64,000 nt of DNA from Lumbricus terrestris (Eukaryota > Annelida > Clitellata > Crassiclitellata > Lumbricidae). The notes beneath the pieces were generated by a model, which was not told the origin of the DNA, made no database searches, and worked only from the letters and a program-made list of their open reading frames with translations. Position 1 is the stretch's first letter; the number at the start of each line of letters is the position of its first letter. The DNA is taken from assembly GCA_949752735.1 (NCBI GenBank), contig OX457046.1, positions 33,090,269-33,154,268 of the forward strand, in the 5' to 3' direction. A program made the position numbers and the translations under genes. Shown here piece by piece: positions 33,940 to 46,260 of this stretch.

Positions 33940-36900
33940 TCAATTTAGTCGCTAATTTAGTCGTCAGTCTAATTTAGGGTTCAATTTAGTCGTTAATTTA
34001 GTCGTCAATTTAGTCGCTAATTTAGTCACTAATTTAGTCGTCAAAATAGTCGCCAATTTTGTCGTCAATTTAGCTGATAATTTAGCCGCCAATTAATTCG
34101 ATAAATTAGTCGTCAATTTAGTCGTTAATTTAGTCGCTAATGTAGTCGTCAATTTAGTCGTCAATTTAGTCGCTTATTTAGTAGTCAATTTAGTCGTCAG
34201 CTTAGTCGTCAATTTAGTCGTCAATTTAGTCGATAATTTAATCACCAAATTAGTCGTCAATGTAGTCGTCAACTAACTTAACTAAGGCGTCAATTTAGTC
34301 GTTAATTTAGTCGATAATTTAGTCGATAATTTAGTCATCAAATTAGTCGTCAATTTAGTCGTCAATTCAGTCGTCAATTTAGTCGCCAATTTTGTCGTTT
34401 ATTTAGTCGTCAATTTAGTCGTCAATTTAGTGGTCAATTTAGTCGTCAATTTAGTCGCCAGTTTAGTCGTCAATTTTGTCTTCAATTTAGTCGTTAATCT
34501 AGTCGGCAATTTATTCGGTAATTTAGTTGTCAATTTATACGTCAATTTAGTCGTCAATTTAGTCGCTTACTTAGTCGTCAATTAAGTCGCCAACCTAGTC
34601 GCCAATTTAGTAGTAAATTTAGTCGTCAATTTAGTCGATAATTTAGTCGTCAATTTAGTCGATAATTTAGTCGCCAATTTAGTCGTCAATTTAGTCGTCA
34701 ATTTTGTCGTCAATTTAGTCGTCAATTTAGTCTTCAATTTAGTCGTCAATTTAGTCTTCAATTTAGTCGTCAGTTTAGTCGCCAATTTAGTCTTCAATTT
34801 AGTCGTCAGTTTAGTCGCCAATATTGTCGTCAATTTAGTCTTCAATTTAGTCGTCAATTTAGTCTTCAATTTAGTCGTCAATTTAGTCTTCAATTTAGTC
34901 GTCAATTTAGTCGCCAATTTAGTCGTCAATTTAGTCTTCAATTTAGTCGTCAATTTAGTCTTCAATTTAGTCGTCAATTTAGTCTTCAATTTAGTCGTCA
35001 ATTTAGTCTTCAATTTAGTCGTCAATTTAGTCTTCAATTTAGTCGTCAGTTTAGTCGCCAATCTAGTCGCCAATTCAGTCGCCAATTTAATCGTCAATTT
35101 AGTCCTCAATTTAGTCGGAAATTTAGTCGCTAATTTAGTCGGCAATTTTGTCGCTTACATAGTCGCCAATTTAGTCGACAATTTAGTCGCTTATTTAGTC
35201 GTCAATGAAGTCACCCATTTAGTCGTCAACTTAGTCGTCAATTTAGTAGTCAATTTAGTCGATAATTTATTCGTCAAATTAGTCGTCAATTCAGCCGCCT
35301 ATTTTGTCGTCAACTTAGTCGTCATTTTAGTCGATTATTTAGTCGCCAATTTAGTGGTTAATTTAGTCGTCAATTTATTCGTCAATTTAGTCGCTAATTT
35401 AGTCGTCAGTCTAATTTAGGGTTCAATTTAGTCGTTAATTTAGTCGTCAATTTAGTCGCTAATTTAGTCACTAATTTAGTCGTCAAAATAGTCGCCAATT
35501 TTGTCGTCAATTTAGCTGATAATTTAGCCGCCAATTAATTCGATAAATTAGTCGTCAATTTAGTCGTTAATTTAGTCGCTAATGTAGTCGTCAATTTAGT
35601 CGTCAATTTAGTCGCTTATTTAGTAGTCAGTTTAGTCGTCAGCTTAGTCGTCAATTTAGTCGTCAATTTAGTCGATAATTTAATCACCAAATTAGTCGTC
35701 AATGTAGTCGTCAACTAACTTAACTAAGGCGTCAATTTAGTCGTTAATTTAGTCGATAATTTAGTCGATAATTTAGTCATCAAATTAGTCGTCAATTTAG
35801 TCGTCAATTCAGTCGTCAATTTAGTCGCCAATTTTGTCGTTTATTTAGTCGTCAATTTAGTCGTCAATTTAGTGGTCAATTTAGTCGTCAATTTAGTCGC
35901 CAGTTTAGTCGTCAATTTTGTCTTCAATTTAGTCGTTAATCTAGTCGGCAATTTATTCGGTAATTTAGTTGTCAATTTATACGTCAATTTAGTCGTCAAT
36001 TTAGTCGCTTACTTAGTCGTCAATTAAGTCGCCAACCTAGTCGCCAATTTAGTCGTAAATTTAGTCGTCAATTTAGTCGATAATTTAGTCGTCAATTTAG
36101 TCGATAATTTAGTCGCCAATTTAGTCGTCAATTTAGTCGTCAATTTTGTCGTCAATTTAGTCGTCAATTTAGTCTTAAATTTAGTTGTCAGTTTAGTCTT
36201 CAATTTAGTCGTCAGTTTAGTCGCCAATTTAGTCTTCAATTTAGTCGTCAGTTTAGTCGCCAATATTGTCGTCAATTTAGTCTTCAATTTAGTCGTCAAT
36301 TTAGTCTTCAATTTAGTCGTCAATTTATTCTTCAATTTAGTCGTCAATTTAGTCTTCAATTTAGTCGTCAATTTAGTCTTCAATTTAGTCGTCAATTTAG
36401 TCTTCAATTTAGTCGTCAATTTAGTCTTTAATTTAGTCGTCAATTTAGTCTTCAATTTAGTCGTCAATTTAGTCTTCAATTTAGTCGTCAATTTAGTCTT
36501 CAATTTAGTCTTCAATTTAGTCTTCAAATTGACGACTAAATTGAAGACTAAATTGACGATTAAATTGGCGACTAAATTGGCGACTAGATTGGCAACTGAC
36601 GAATTAGTTTAGTCGCCAATTTAGTCTTCAATTTAGTCTTCAATTTAGTCGTCAGTTTAGTCTTCAATTTAGTCGTCAATTTAGTCTTCAATTTAGTCGT
36701 CTATTTAGTCGCCAATTTAGTCGCTAATTTAGTCGCCAATTTAGTCGCCAATGTAGCCGTCAATTTAGTCGCTTATTTAGTCATCAATTTAGTCGCTAAT
36801 GTAGTCGTCAATTTAGTCGTCAATTTAGTCGCCAATTTAGTCGTTAATTTAGTCGATAATTTAGTGGTCAATTTAGTCGCCAGTTTAGTCGTCAATTTTG

Positions 36901-38571
36901 TCTTCAATTTAGTCGTTAATCTAGTCGGCAATTTATTCGGTAATTTAGTTGTCAATTTATTCGTCAATTTAGTCGTCAATTTAGTCGCTTACTTAGTCGT
37001 CAATTAAGTCGCCAACCTAGTCGCCAATTTAGTCGTAAATTTAGTCGTCAATTTAGTCGATAATTTCGTCGTCAATTTAGTCGATAATTTAGTCGCCAAT
37101 TTAGTCGTCAATTTAGTCGTCAATTTTGTCGTCAATTTAGTCGTCAATTTAGTCTTCAATTTAGTCGTCAATTTAGTCTTCAATTTAGTCGTCAGTTTAG
37201 TCGCCAATTTAGTCTTCAATTTAGTCGTCAGTTTAGTCGCCAATATTGTCGTCAATTTAGTCTTCAATTTAGTCGTCAATTTAGTCTTCAATTTAGTCAT
37301 CAATTTAGTCTTCAATTTAGTCGTCAATTTAGTCTTCAATTTAGTCGTCAATTTAGTCTTCAATTTAGTCGTCAATTTAGTCTTCAATTTAGTCGTCAAT
37401 TTAGTCTTCAATTTAGTCGTCAATTTAGTCTTCAATTTAGTCGTCAATTTAGTCTTCAATTTAGTCGTCAGTTTAGTCGCCAAGTTAGTCTTCAATTTAG
37501 TCTTCAATTTAGTCGTCAGTTTAGTCTTCAATTTAGTCGTCAATTTAGTCTTCAATTTAGTCGTCTATTTAGTCGCCAATTTAGTCGCTAATTTAGTCGC
37601 CAATTTAGTCGCCAATGTAGCCGTCAATTTAGTCGCTTATTTAGTCATCAATTTAGTCGATAATGTAGTCGTCAATTTAGTCGTCAATTTAGTCGCCAAT
37701 TTAACCGTCAACTCAGTCGTCAATTTAGTCGTCAATTTAGTCGTTAATTTAGTCGATAATTTAGTCGTCAATTTAGTATATAATTTAGTTGCCAATCTAG
37801 TCGCCAATTTAGTCGCCAATTTAATCGTCAATTTAGTCTTCAATTTAGTCGTCAATTTAGTCTTCAATTTAGTCGTCAATTTAGTCTTCAATTTAGTCGT
37901 CAATTTAGTCTTCAATTTAGTCGTCAGTTTAGTCGCCAAGTTAGTCTTCAATTTAGTCTTCAATTTAGTCGTCAGTTTAGTCTTCAATTTAGTCGTCAAT
38001 TTAGTCTTCAATTTAGTCGTCTATTTAGTCGCCAATTTAGTCGCTAATTTAGTCGCCAATTTAGTCGCCAATGTAGCCGTCAATTTAGTCGCTTATTTAG
38101 TCATCAATTTAGTCGCTAATGTAGTCGTCAATTTAGTCGTCAATTTAGTCGCCAATTTAGCCGTCAACTCAGTCGTCAATTTAGTCGTCAATTTAGTCGT
38201 TAATTTAGTCGATAATTTAGTCGTCAATTTAGTATATAATTTAGTCGCCAATCTAGTCGCCAATTTAGTCGCCAATTTAATCGTCAATTTAGTCCTCAAT
38301 TTAATCGGAAATTTAGTCGGCAATTTAGTCGGCAATTTTGTCGCTTACATAGTCGCCAATTTAGTCGACAATTTAGTCGCTTATTTAGTCGTCAATGAAG
38401 TCACCCATTTAGTCGTCAACTTAGTCGTCAATTTAGTAGTCAATTTAGTCGATAATTTATTCGTCAAATTAGTCGTCAATTCAGCCGCCTGTTTTGTCGT
38501 CAATTTAGTCGTCATTTTAGTCGATTATTTAGTCGCCAATTTAGTGGTTAATTTAGTCGTCAATTTATTCG
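33940..38571. repeat. 4632-bp tandem duplication, copy 1
   Basis: Every landmark here recurs exactly 4632 bases later: GGGTTC at 33977/38609/43241 and 35419/40051, and the inverted island at about 36530/41162. 4632 is 386 x 12. The boundary is approximate, set where the left flanks of 33977 and 38609 stop matching. Differences I saw between copies are single bases (for example about 37068, 37660 and 38463 against the equivalent positions of copy 2). Confidence 0.9.
36530..36605 (-). repeat. Inverted island in the satellite, copy 1
   Basis: The array flips: the plus strand reads GACGACTAAATTGAAGAC, then GGCGACTAAATTGGCGACTA and GATTGGCAACTGACGAATTA before normal orientation resumes. Reverse-complemented, the island reads GTTGCCAATCTAGTCGCC followed by GCCAATTTAATCGTCAATTT, which matches array sequence in normal orientation at about 37787-37860. 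It is therefore a short inverted copy of neighbouring array sequence. Confidence 0.92.
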
Positions 38572-41500
38572 TCAATTTAGTCGCTAATTTAGTCGTCAGT
38601 CTAATTTAGGGTTCAATTTAGTCGTTAATTTAGTCGTCAATTTAGTCGCTAATTTAGTCACTAATTTAGTCGTCAAAATAGTCGCCAATTTTGTCGTCAA
38701 TTTAGCTGATAATTTAGCCGCCAATTAATTCGATAAATTAGTCGTCAATTTAGTCGTTAATTTAGTCGCTAATGTAGTCGTCAATTTAGTCGTCAATTTA
38801 GTCGCTTATTTAGTAGTCAATTTAGTCGTCAGCTTAGTCGTCAATTTAGTCGTCAATTTAGTCGATAATTTAATCACCAAATTAGTCGTCAATGTAGTCG
38901 TCAACTAACTTAACTAAGGCGTCAATTTAGTCGTTAATTTCGTCGATAATTTAGTCGATAATTTAGTCATCAAACTAGTCGTCAATTTAGTCGTCAATTC
39001 AGTCGTCAATTTAGTCGCCAATTTTGTCGTTTATTTAGTCGTCAATTTAGTCGTCAATTTAGTGGTCAATTTAGTCGTCAATTTAGTCGCCAGTTTAGTC
39101 GTCAATTTTGTCTTCAATTTAGTCGTTAATCTAGTCGGCAATTTATTCGGTAATTTAGTTGTCAATTTATACGTCAATTTAGTCGTCAATTTAGTCGCTT
39201 ACTTAGTCGTCAATTAAGTCGCCAACCTAGTCGCCAATTTAGTAGTAAATTTAGTCGTCAATTTAGTCGATAATTTAGTCGTCAATTTAGTCGATAATTT
39301 AGTCGCCAATTTAGTCGTCAATTTAGTCGTCAATTTTGTCGTCAATTTAGTCGTCAATTTAGTCTTCAATTTAGTCGTCAATTTAGTCTTCAATTTAGTC
39401 GTCAGTTTAGTCGCCAATTTAGTCTTCAATTTAGTCGTCAGTTTAGTCGCCAATATTGTCGTCAATTTAGTCTTCAATTTAGTCGTCAATTTAGTCTTCA
39501 ATTTAGTCGTCAATTTAGTCTTCAATTTAGTCGTCAATTTAGTCGCCAATTTAGTCGTCAATTTAGTCTTCAATTTAGTCGTCAATTTAGTCTTCAATTT
39601 AGTCGTCAATTTAGTCTTCAATTTAGTCGTCAATTTAGTCTTCAATTTAGTCGTCAATTTAGTCTTCAATTTAGTCGTCAGTTTAGTCGCCAATCTAGTC
39701 GCCAATTCAGTCGCCAATTTAATCGTCAATTTAGTCCTCAATTTAGTCGGAAATTTAGTCGCTAATTTAGTCGGCAATTTTGTCGCTTACATAGTCGCCA
39801 ATTTAGTCGACAATTTAGTCGCTTATTTAGTCGTCAATGAAGTCACCCATTTAGTCGTCAACTTAGTCGTCAATTTAGTAGTCAATTTAGTCGATAATTT
39901 ATTCGTCAAATTAGTCGTCAATTCAGCCGCCTATTTTGTCGTCAACTTAGTCGTCATTTTAGTCGATTATTTAGTCGCCAATTTAGTGGTTAATTTAGTC
40001 GTCAATTTATTCGTCAATTTAGTCGCTAATTTAGTCGTCAGTCTAATTTAGGGTTCAATTTAGTCGTTAATTTAGTCGTCAATTTAGTCGCTAATTTAGT
40101 CACTAATTTAGTCGTCAAAATAGTCGCCAATTTTGTCGTCAATTTAGCTGATAATTTAGCCGCCAATTAATTCGATAAATTAGTCGTCAATTTAGTCGTT
40201 AATTTAGTCGCTAATGTAGTCGTCAATTTAGTCGTCAATTTAGTCGCTTATTTAGTAGTCAGTTTAGTCGTCAGCTTAGTCGTCAATTTAGTCGTCAATT
40301 TAGTCGATAATTTAATCACCAAATTAGTCGTCAATGTAGTCGTCAACTAACTTAACTAAGGCGTCAATTTAGTCGTTAATTTAGTCGATAATTTAGTCGA
40401 TAATTTAGTCATCAAATTAGTCGTCAATTTAGTCGTCAATTCAGTCGTCAATTTAGTCGCCAATTTTGTCGTTTATTTAGTCGTCAATTTAGTCGTCAAT
40501 TTAGTGGTCAATTTAGTCGTCAATTTAGTCGCCAGTTTAGTCGTCAATTTTGTCTTCAATTTAGTCGTTAATCTAGTCGGCAATTTATTCGGTAATTTAG
40601 TTGTCAATTTATACGTCAATTTAGTCGTCAATTTAGTCGCTTACTTAGTCGTCAATTAAGTCGCCAACCTAGTCGCCAATTTAGTCGTAAATTTAGTCGT
40701 CAATTTAGTCGATAATTTAGTCGTCAATTTAGTCGATAATTTAGTCGCCAATTTAGTCGTCAATTTAGTCGTCAATTTTGTCGTCAATTTAGTCGTCAAT
40801 TTAGTCTTAAATTTAGTTGTCAGTTTAGTCTTCAATTTAGTCGTCAGTTTAGTCGCCAATTTAGTCTTCAATTTAGTCGTCAGTTTAGTCGCCAATATTG
40901 TCGTCAATTTAGTCTTCAATTTAGTCGTCAATTTAGTCTTCAATTTAGTCGTCAATTTATTCTTCAATTTAGTCGTCAATTTAGTCTTCAATTTAGTCGT
41001 CAATTTAGTCTTCAATTTAGTCGTCAATTTAGTCTTCAATTTAGTCGTCAATTTAGTCTTTAATTTAGTCGTCAATTTAGTCTTCAATTTAGTCGTCAAT
41101 TTAGTCTTCAATTTAGTCGTCAATTTAGTCTTCAATTTAGTCTTCAATTTAGTCTTCAAATTGACGACTAAATTGAAGACTAAATTGACGATTAAATTGG
41201 CGACTAAATTGGCGACTAGATTGGCAACTGACGAATTAGTTTAGTCGCCAATTTAGTCTTCAATTTAGTCTTCAATTTAGTCGTCAGTTTAGTCTTCAAT
41301 TTAGTCGTCAATTTAGTCTTCAATTTAGTCGTCTATTTAGTCGCCAATTTAGTCGCTAATTTAGTCGCCAATTTAGTCGCCAATGTAGCCGTCAATTTAG
41401 TCGCTTATTTAGTCATCAATTTAGTCGCTAATGTAGTCGTCAATTTAGTCGTCAATTTAGTCGCCAATTTAGTCGTTAATTTAGTCGATAATTTAGTGGT

Positions 41501-43203
41501 CAATTTAGTCGCCAGTTTAGTCGTCAATTTTGTCTTCAATTTAGTCGTTAATCTAGTCGGCAATTTATTCGGTAATTTAGTTGTCAATTTATTCGTCAAT
41601 TTAGTCGTCAATTTAGTCGCTTACTTAGTCGTCAATTAAGTCGCCAACCTAGTCGCCAATTTAGTCGTAAATTTAGTCGTCAATTTAGTCGATAATTTAG
41701 TCGTCAATTTAGTCGATAATTTAGTCGCCAATTTAGTCGTCAATTTAGTCGTCAATTTTGTCGTCAATTTAGTCGTCAATTTAGTCTTCAATTTAGTCGT
41801 CAATTTAGTCTTCAATTTAGTCGTCAGTTTAGTCGCCAATTTAGTCTTCAATTTAGTCGTCAGTTTAGTCGCCAATATTGTCGTCAATTTAGTCTTCAAT
41901 TTAGTCGTCAATTTAGTCTTCAATTTAGTCATCAATTTAGTCTTCAATTTAGTCGTCAATTTAGTCTTCAATTTAGTCGTCAATTTAGTCTTCAATTTAG
42001 TCGTCAATTTAGTCTTCAATTTAGTCGTCAATTTAGTCTTCAATTTAGTCGTCAATTTAGTCTTCAATTTAGTCGTCAATTTAGTCTTCAATTTAGTCGT
42101 CAGTTTAGTCGCCAAGTTAGTCTTCAATTTAGTCTTCAATTTAGTCGTCAGTTTAGTCTTCAATTTAGTCGTCAATTTAGTCTTCAATTTAGTCGTCTAT
42201 TTAGTCGCCAATTTAGTCGCTAATTTAGTCGCCAATTTAGTCGCCAATGTAGCCGTCAATTTAGTCGCTTATTTAGTCATCAATTTAGTCGCTAATGTAG
42301 TCGTCAATTTAGTCGTCAATTTAGTCGCCAATTTAACCGTCAACTCAGTCGTCAATTTAGTCGTCAATTTAGTCGTTAATTTAGTCGATAATTTAGTCGT
42401 CAATTTAGTATATAATTTAGTTGCCAATCTAGTCGCCAATTTAGTCGCCAATTTAATCGTCAATTTAGTCTTCAATTTAGTCGTCAATTTAGTCTTCAAT
42501 TTAGTCGTCAATTTAGTCTTCAATTTAGTCGTCAATTTAGTCTTCAATTTAGTCGTCAGTTTAGTCGCCAAGTTAGTCTTCAATTTAGTCTTCAATTTAG
42601 TCGTCAGTTTAGTCTTCAATTTAGTCGTCAATTTAGTCTTCAATTTAGTCGTCTATTTAGTCGCCAATTTAGTCGCTAATTTAGTCGCCAATTTAGTCGC
42701 CAATGTAGCCGTCAATTTAGTCGCTTATTTAGTCATCAATTTAGTCGCTAATGTAGTCGTCAATTTAGTCGTCAATTTAGTCGCCAATTTAGCCGTCAAC
42801 TCAGTCGTCAATTTAGTCGTCAATTTAGTCGTTAATTTAGTCGATAATTTAGTCGTCAATTTAGTATATAATTTAGTCGCCAATCTAGTCGCCAATTTAG
42901 TCGCCAATTTAATCGTCAATTTAGTCCTCAATTTAATCGGAAATTTAGTCGGCAATTTAGTCGGCAATTTTGTCGCTTACATAGTCGCCAATTTAGTCGA
43001 CAATTTAGTCGCTTATTTAGTCGTCAATGAAGTCACCCATTTAGTCGTCAACTTAGTCGTCAATTTAGTAGTCAATTTAGTCGATAATTTTTTCGTCAAA
43101 TTAGTCGTCAATTCAGCCGCCTGTTTTGTCGTCAATTTAGTCGTCATTTTAGTCGATTATTTAGTCGCCAATTTAGTGGTTAATTTAGTCGTCAATTTAT
43201 TCG
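38572..43203. repeat. 4632-bp tandem duplication, copy 2
   Basis: Near-identical to 33940-38571, including its own copy of the inverted island. Few substitutions imply a recent event or gene conversion. Confidence 0.9.
41162..41237 (-). repeat. Inverted island in the satellite, copy 2
   Basis: Identical in layout to 36530-36605 and exactly 4632 bases away, so it was carried along by the large tandem duplication rather than formed independently. Confidence 0.92.
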
Positions 43204-43240
43204 TCAATTTAGTCGCTAATTTAGTCGTCAGTCTAATTTA

Positions 43241-46200
43241 GGGTTCAATTTAGTCGTTAATTTAGTCGTCAATTTAGTCGCTAATTTAGTCACTAATTTA
43301 GTCGTCAAAATAGTCGCCAATTTTGTCGTCAATTTAGCTGATAATTTAGCCGCCAATTAATTCGATAAATTAGTCGTCAATTTAGTCGTTAATTTAGTCG
43401 CTAATGTAGTCGTCAATTTAGTCGTCAATTTAGTCGCTTATTTAGTAGTCAATTTAGTCGTCAGCTTAGTCGTCAATTTAGTCGTCAATTTAGTCGATAA
43501 TTTAATCACCAAATTAGTCGTCAATGTAGTCGTCAACTAACTTAACTAAGGCGTCAATTTAGTCGTTAATTTCGTCGATAATTTAGTCGATAATTTAGTC
43601 ATCAAACTAGTCGTCAATTTAGTCGTCAATTCAGTCGTCAATTTAGTCGCCAATTTTGTCGTTTATTTAGTCGTCAATTTAGTCGTCAATTTAGTGGTCA
43701 ATTTAGTCGTCAATTTAGTCGCCAGTTTAGTCGTCAATTTTGTCTTCAATTTAGTCGTTAATCTAGTCGGCAATTTATTCGGTAATTTAGTTGTCAATTT
43801 ATACGTCAATTTAGTCGTCAATTTAGTCGAATACTTAGTCGTCAATTAAGTCGCCAACCTAGTCGCCAATTTAGTCGTAAATTTAGTCGTCAATTTAGTC
43901 GATAATTTAGTCGTCAATTTAGTCGTCAGTTTAGTCGCCAATTTAGTCTTCAATTTAGTCGTCAGTTTAGTCGCCAATATTGTCGTCAATTTAGTCTTCA
44001 ATTTAGTCGTCAATTTAGTCTTCAATTTAGTCGTCAATTTATTCTTCAATTTAGTCGTCAATTTATTCTTCAATTTAGTCGTCAATTTAGTCTTCAATTT
44101 AGTCGTCAATTTAGTATTCAATTTAGTCGTCAGTTTAGTCGCCAATTTACTCTTCAATTTAGTCGTCAGTTTAGTCGCCAATATTGTCGTCAATTTAGTC
44201 TTCAATTTAGTCGTCAATTTAGTCTTCAATTTAGTCGTCAATTTATTCTTCAATTTAGTCGTCAATTTAGTCTTCAATTTAGTCGTCAATTTAGTCTTCA
44301 ATTTAGTCGTCAATTTAGTCTTCAATTTAGTCGTCAATTTAGTCTTCAATTTAGTCGTCAATTTAGTCTTCAATTTAGTCGTCAGTTTAGTCGCCAATTT
44401 AGTCTTCAATTTAGTCTTCAATTTAGTCGTCAGTTTAGTCTTCAATTTAGTCGTCAATTTAGTCTTCAATTTAGTCGTCTATTTAGTCGCCAATTTAGTC
44501 GCTAATTTAGTCGCCAATTTAGTCGCCAATGTAGCCGTCAATTTAGTCGCTTATTTAGTCATCAATTTAGTCGCTAATGTAGTCGTCAATTTAGTCGTCA
44601 ATTTAGTCGCCAATTTAGTCGTTAATTTAGTCGATAATTTAGTCGTCAATTTAGTATATAATTTAGTCGCCAATCTAGTCGCCAATTTAGTCGCCAATTT
44701 AATCGTCAATTTAGTCCTCAATTTAATCGGAAATTTAGTCGGCAATTTAGTCGGCAATTTTGTCGCTTACATAGTCGCCAATTTAGTCGACAATTTAGTC
44801 GCTTATTTAGTCGTCAATGAAGTCACCCATTTAGTCGTCAACTTAGTCGTCAATTTAGTAGTCAATTTAGTCGATAATTTATTCGTCAAATTAGTCGTCA
44901 ATTCAGCCGCCTGTTTTGTCGTCAATTTAGTCGTCATTTTAGTCGATTATTTAGTCGCCAATTTAGTGGTTAATTTAGTCGTCAATTTATTCGTCAATTT
45001 AGTCGCTAATTTAGTCGTCAGTCTAATTTAGGGTTCAATTTAGTCGTTAATTTAGTCGTCAATTTAGTCGCTAATTTAGTCACTAATTTAGTCGTCAAAA
45101 TAGTCGCCAATTTTGTCGTCAATTTAGCTGATAATTTAGCCGCCAATTAATTCGATAAATTAGTCGTCAATTTAGTCGTTAATTTAGTCGCTAATGTAGT
45201 CGTCAATTTAGTCGTCAATTTAGTCGCTTATTTAGTAGTCAATTTAGTCGTCAGCTTAGTCGTCAATTTAGTCGTCAATTTAGTCGATAATTTAATCACC
45301 AAATTAGTCGTCAATGTAGTCGTCAACTAACTTAACTAAGGCGTCAATTTAGTCGTTAATTTCGTCGATAATTTAGTCGATAATTTAGTCATCAAACTAG
45401 TCGTCAATTTAGTCGTCAATTCAGTCGTCAATTTAGTCGCCAATTTTGTCGTTTATTTAGTCGTCAATTTAGTCGTCAATTTAGTGGTCAATTTAGTCGT
45501 CAATTTAGTCGCCAGTTTAGTCGTCAATTTTGTCTTCAATTTAGTCGTTAATCTAGTCGGCAATTTATTCGGTAATTTAGTTGTCAATTTATACGTCAAT
45601 TTAGTCGTCAATTTAGTCGAATACTTAGTCGTCAATTAAGTCGCCAACCTAGTCGCCAATTTAGTCGTAAATTTAGTCGTCAATTTAGTCGATAATTTAG
45701 TCTTCAATTTAGTCGTCAGTTTAGTCGCCAATTTAGTTTTCAATTTAGTCGTCAGTTTAGTCGCCAATATTGTCGTCAATTTAGTCTTCAATTTAGTCGT
45801 CAATTTAGTCTTCAATTTAGTCGTCAATTTATTCTTCAATTTAGTCGTCAATTTATTCTTCAATTTAGTCGTCAATTTAGTCTTCAATTTAGTCGTCAAT
45901 TTAGTCTTCAATTTAGTCGTCAGTTTAGTCGCCAATTTAGTCTTCAATTTAGTCGTCAGTTTAGTCGCCAATATTGTCGTCAATTTAGTCTTCAATTTAG
46001 TCGTCAATTTAGTCTTCAATTTAGTCGTCAATTTATTCTTCAATTTAGTCGTCAATTTAGTCTTCAATTTAGTCGTCAATTTAGTCTTCAATTTAGTCGT
46101 CAATTTAGTCTTCAATTTAGTCGTCAATTTAGTCTTCAATTTAGTCGTCAATTTAGTCTTCAATTTAGTCGTCAGTTTAGTCGCCAATTTAGTCTTCAAT

Positions 46201-46260
46201 TTAGTCTTCAATTTAGTCGTCAGTTTAGTCTTCAATTTAGTCGTCAATTTAGTCTTCAAT
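43241..46260. repeat. 1790-bp tandem duplication
   Basis: The landmark at 43241 recurs at 45031. The unusual unit GTCGAATACTTA at about 43827 recurs at about 45617, and the long minus-strand frames ending at 43663 and 43846 recur at 45453 and 45636, all 1790 bases apart. The copies differ at a few bases. The second copy stops matching near 46260. Confidence 0.85.
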
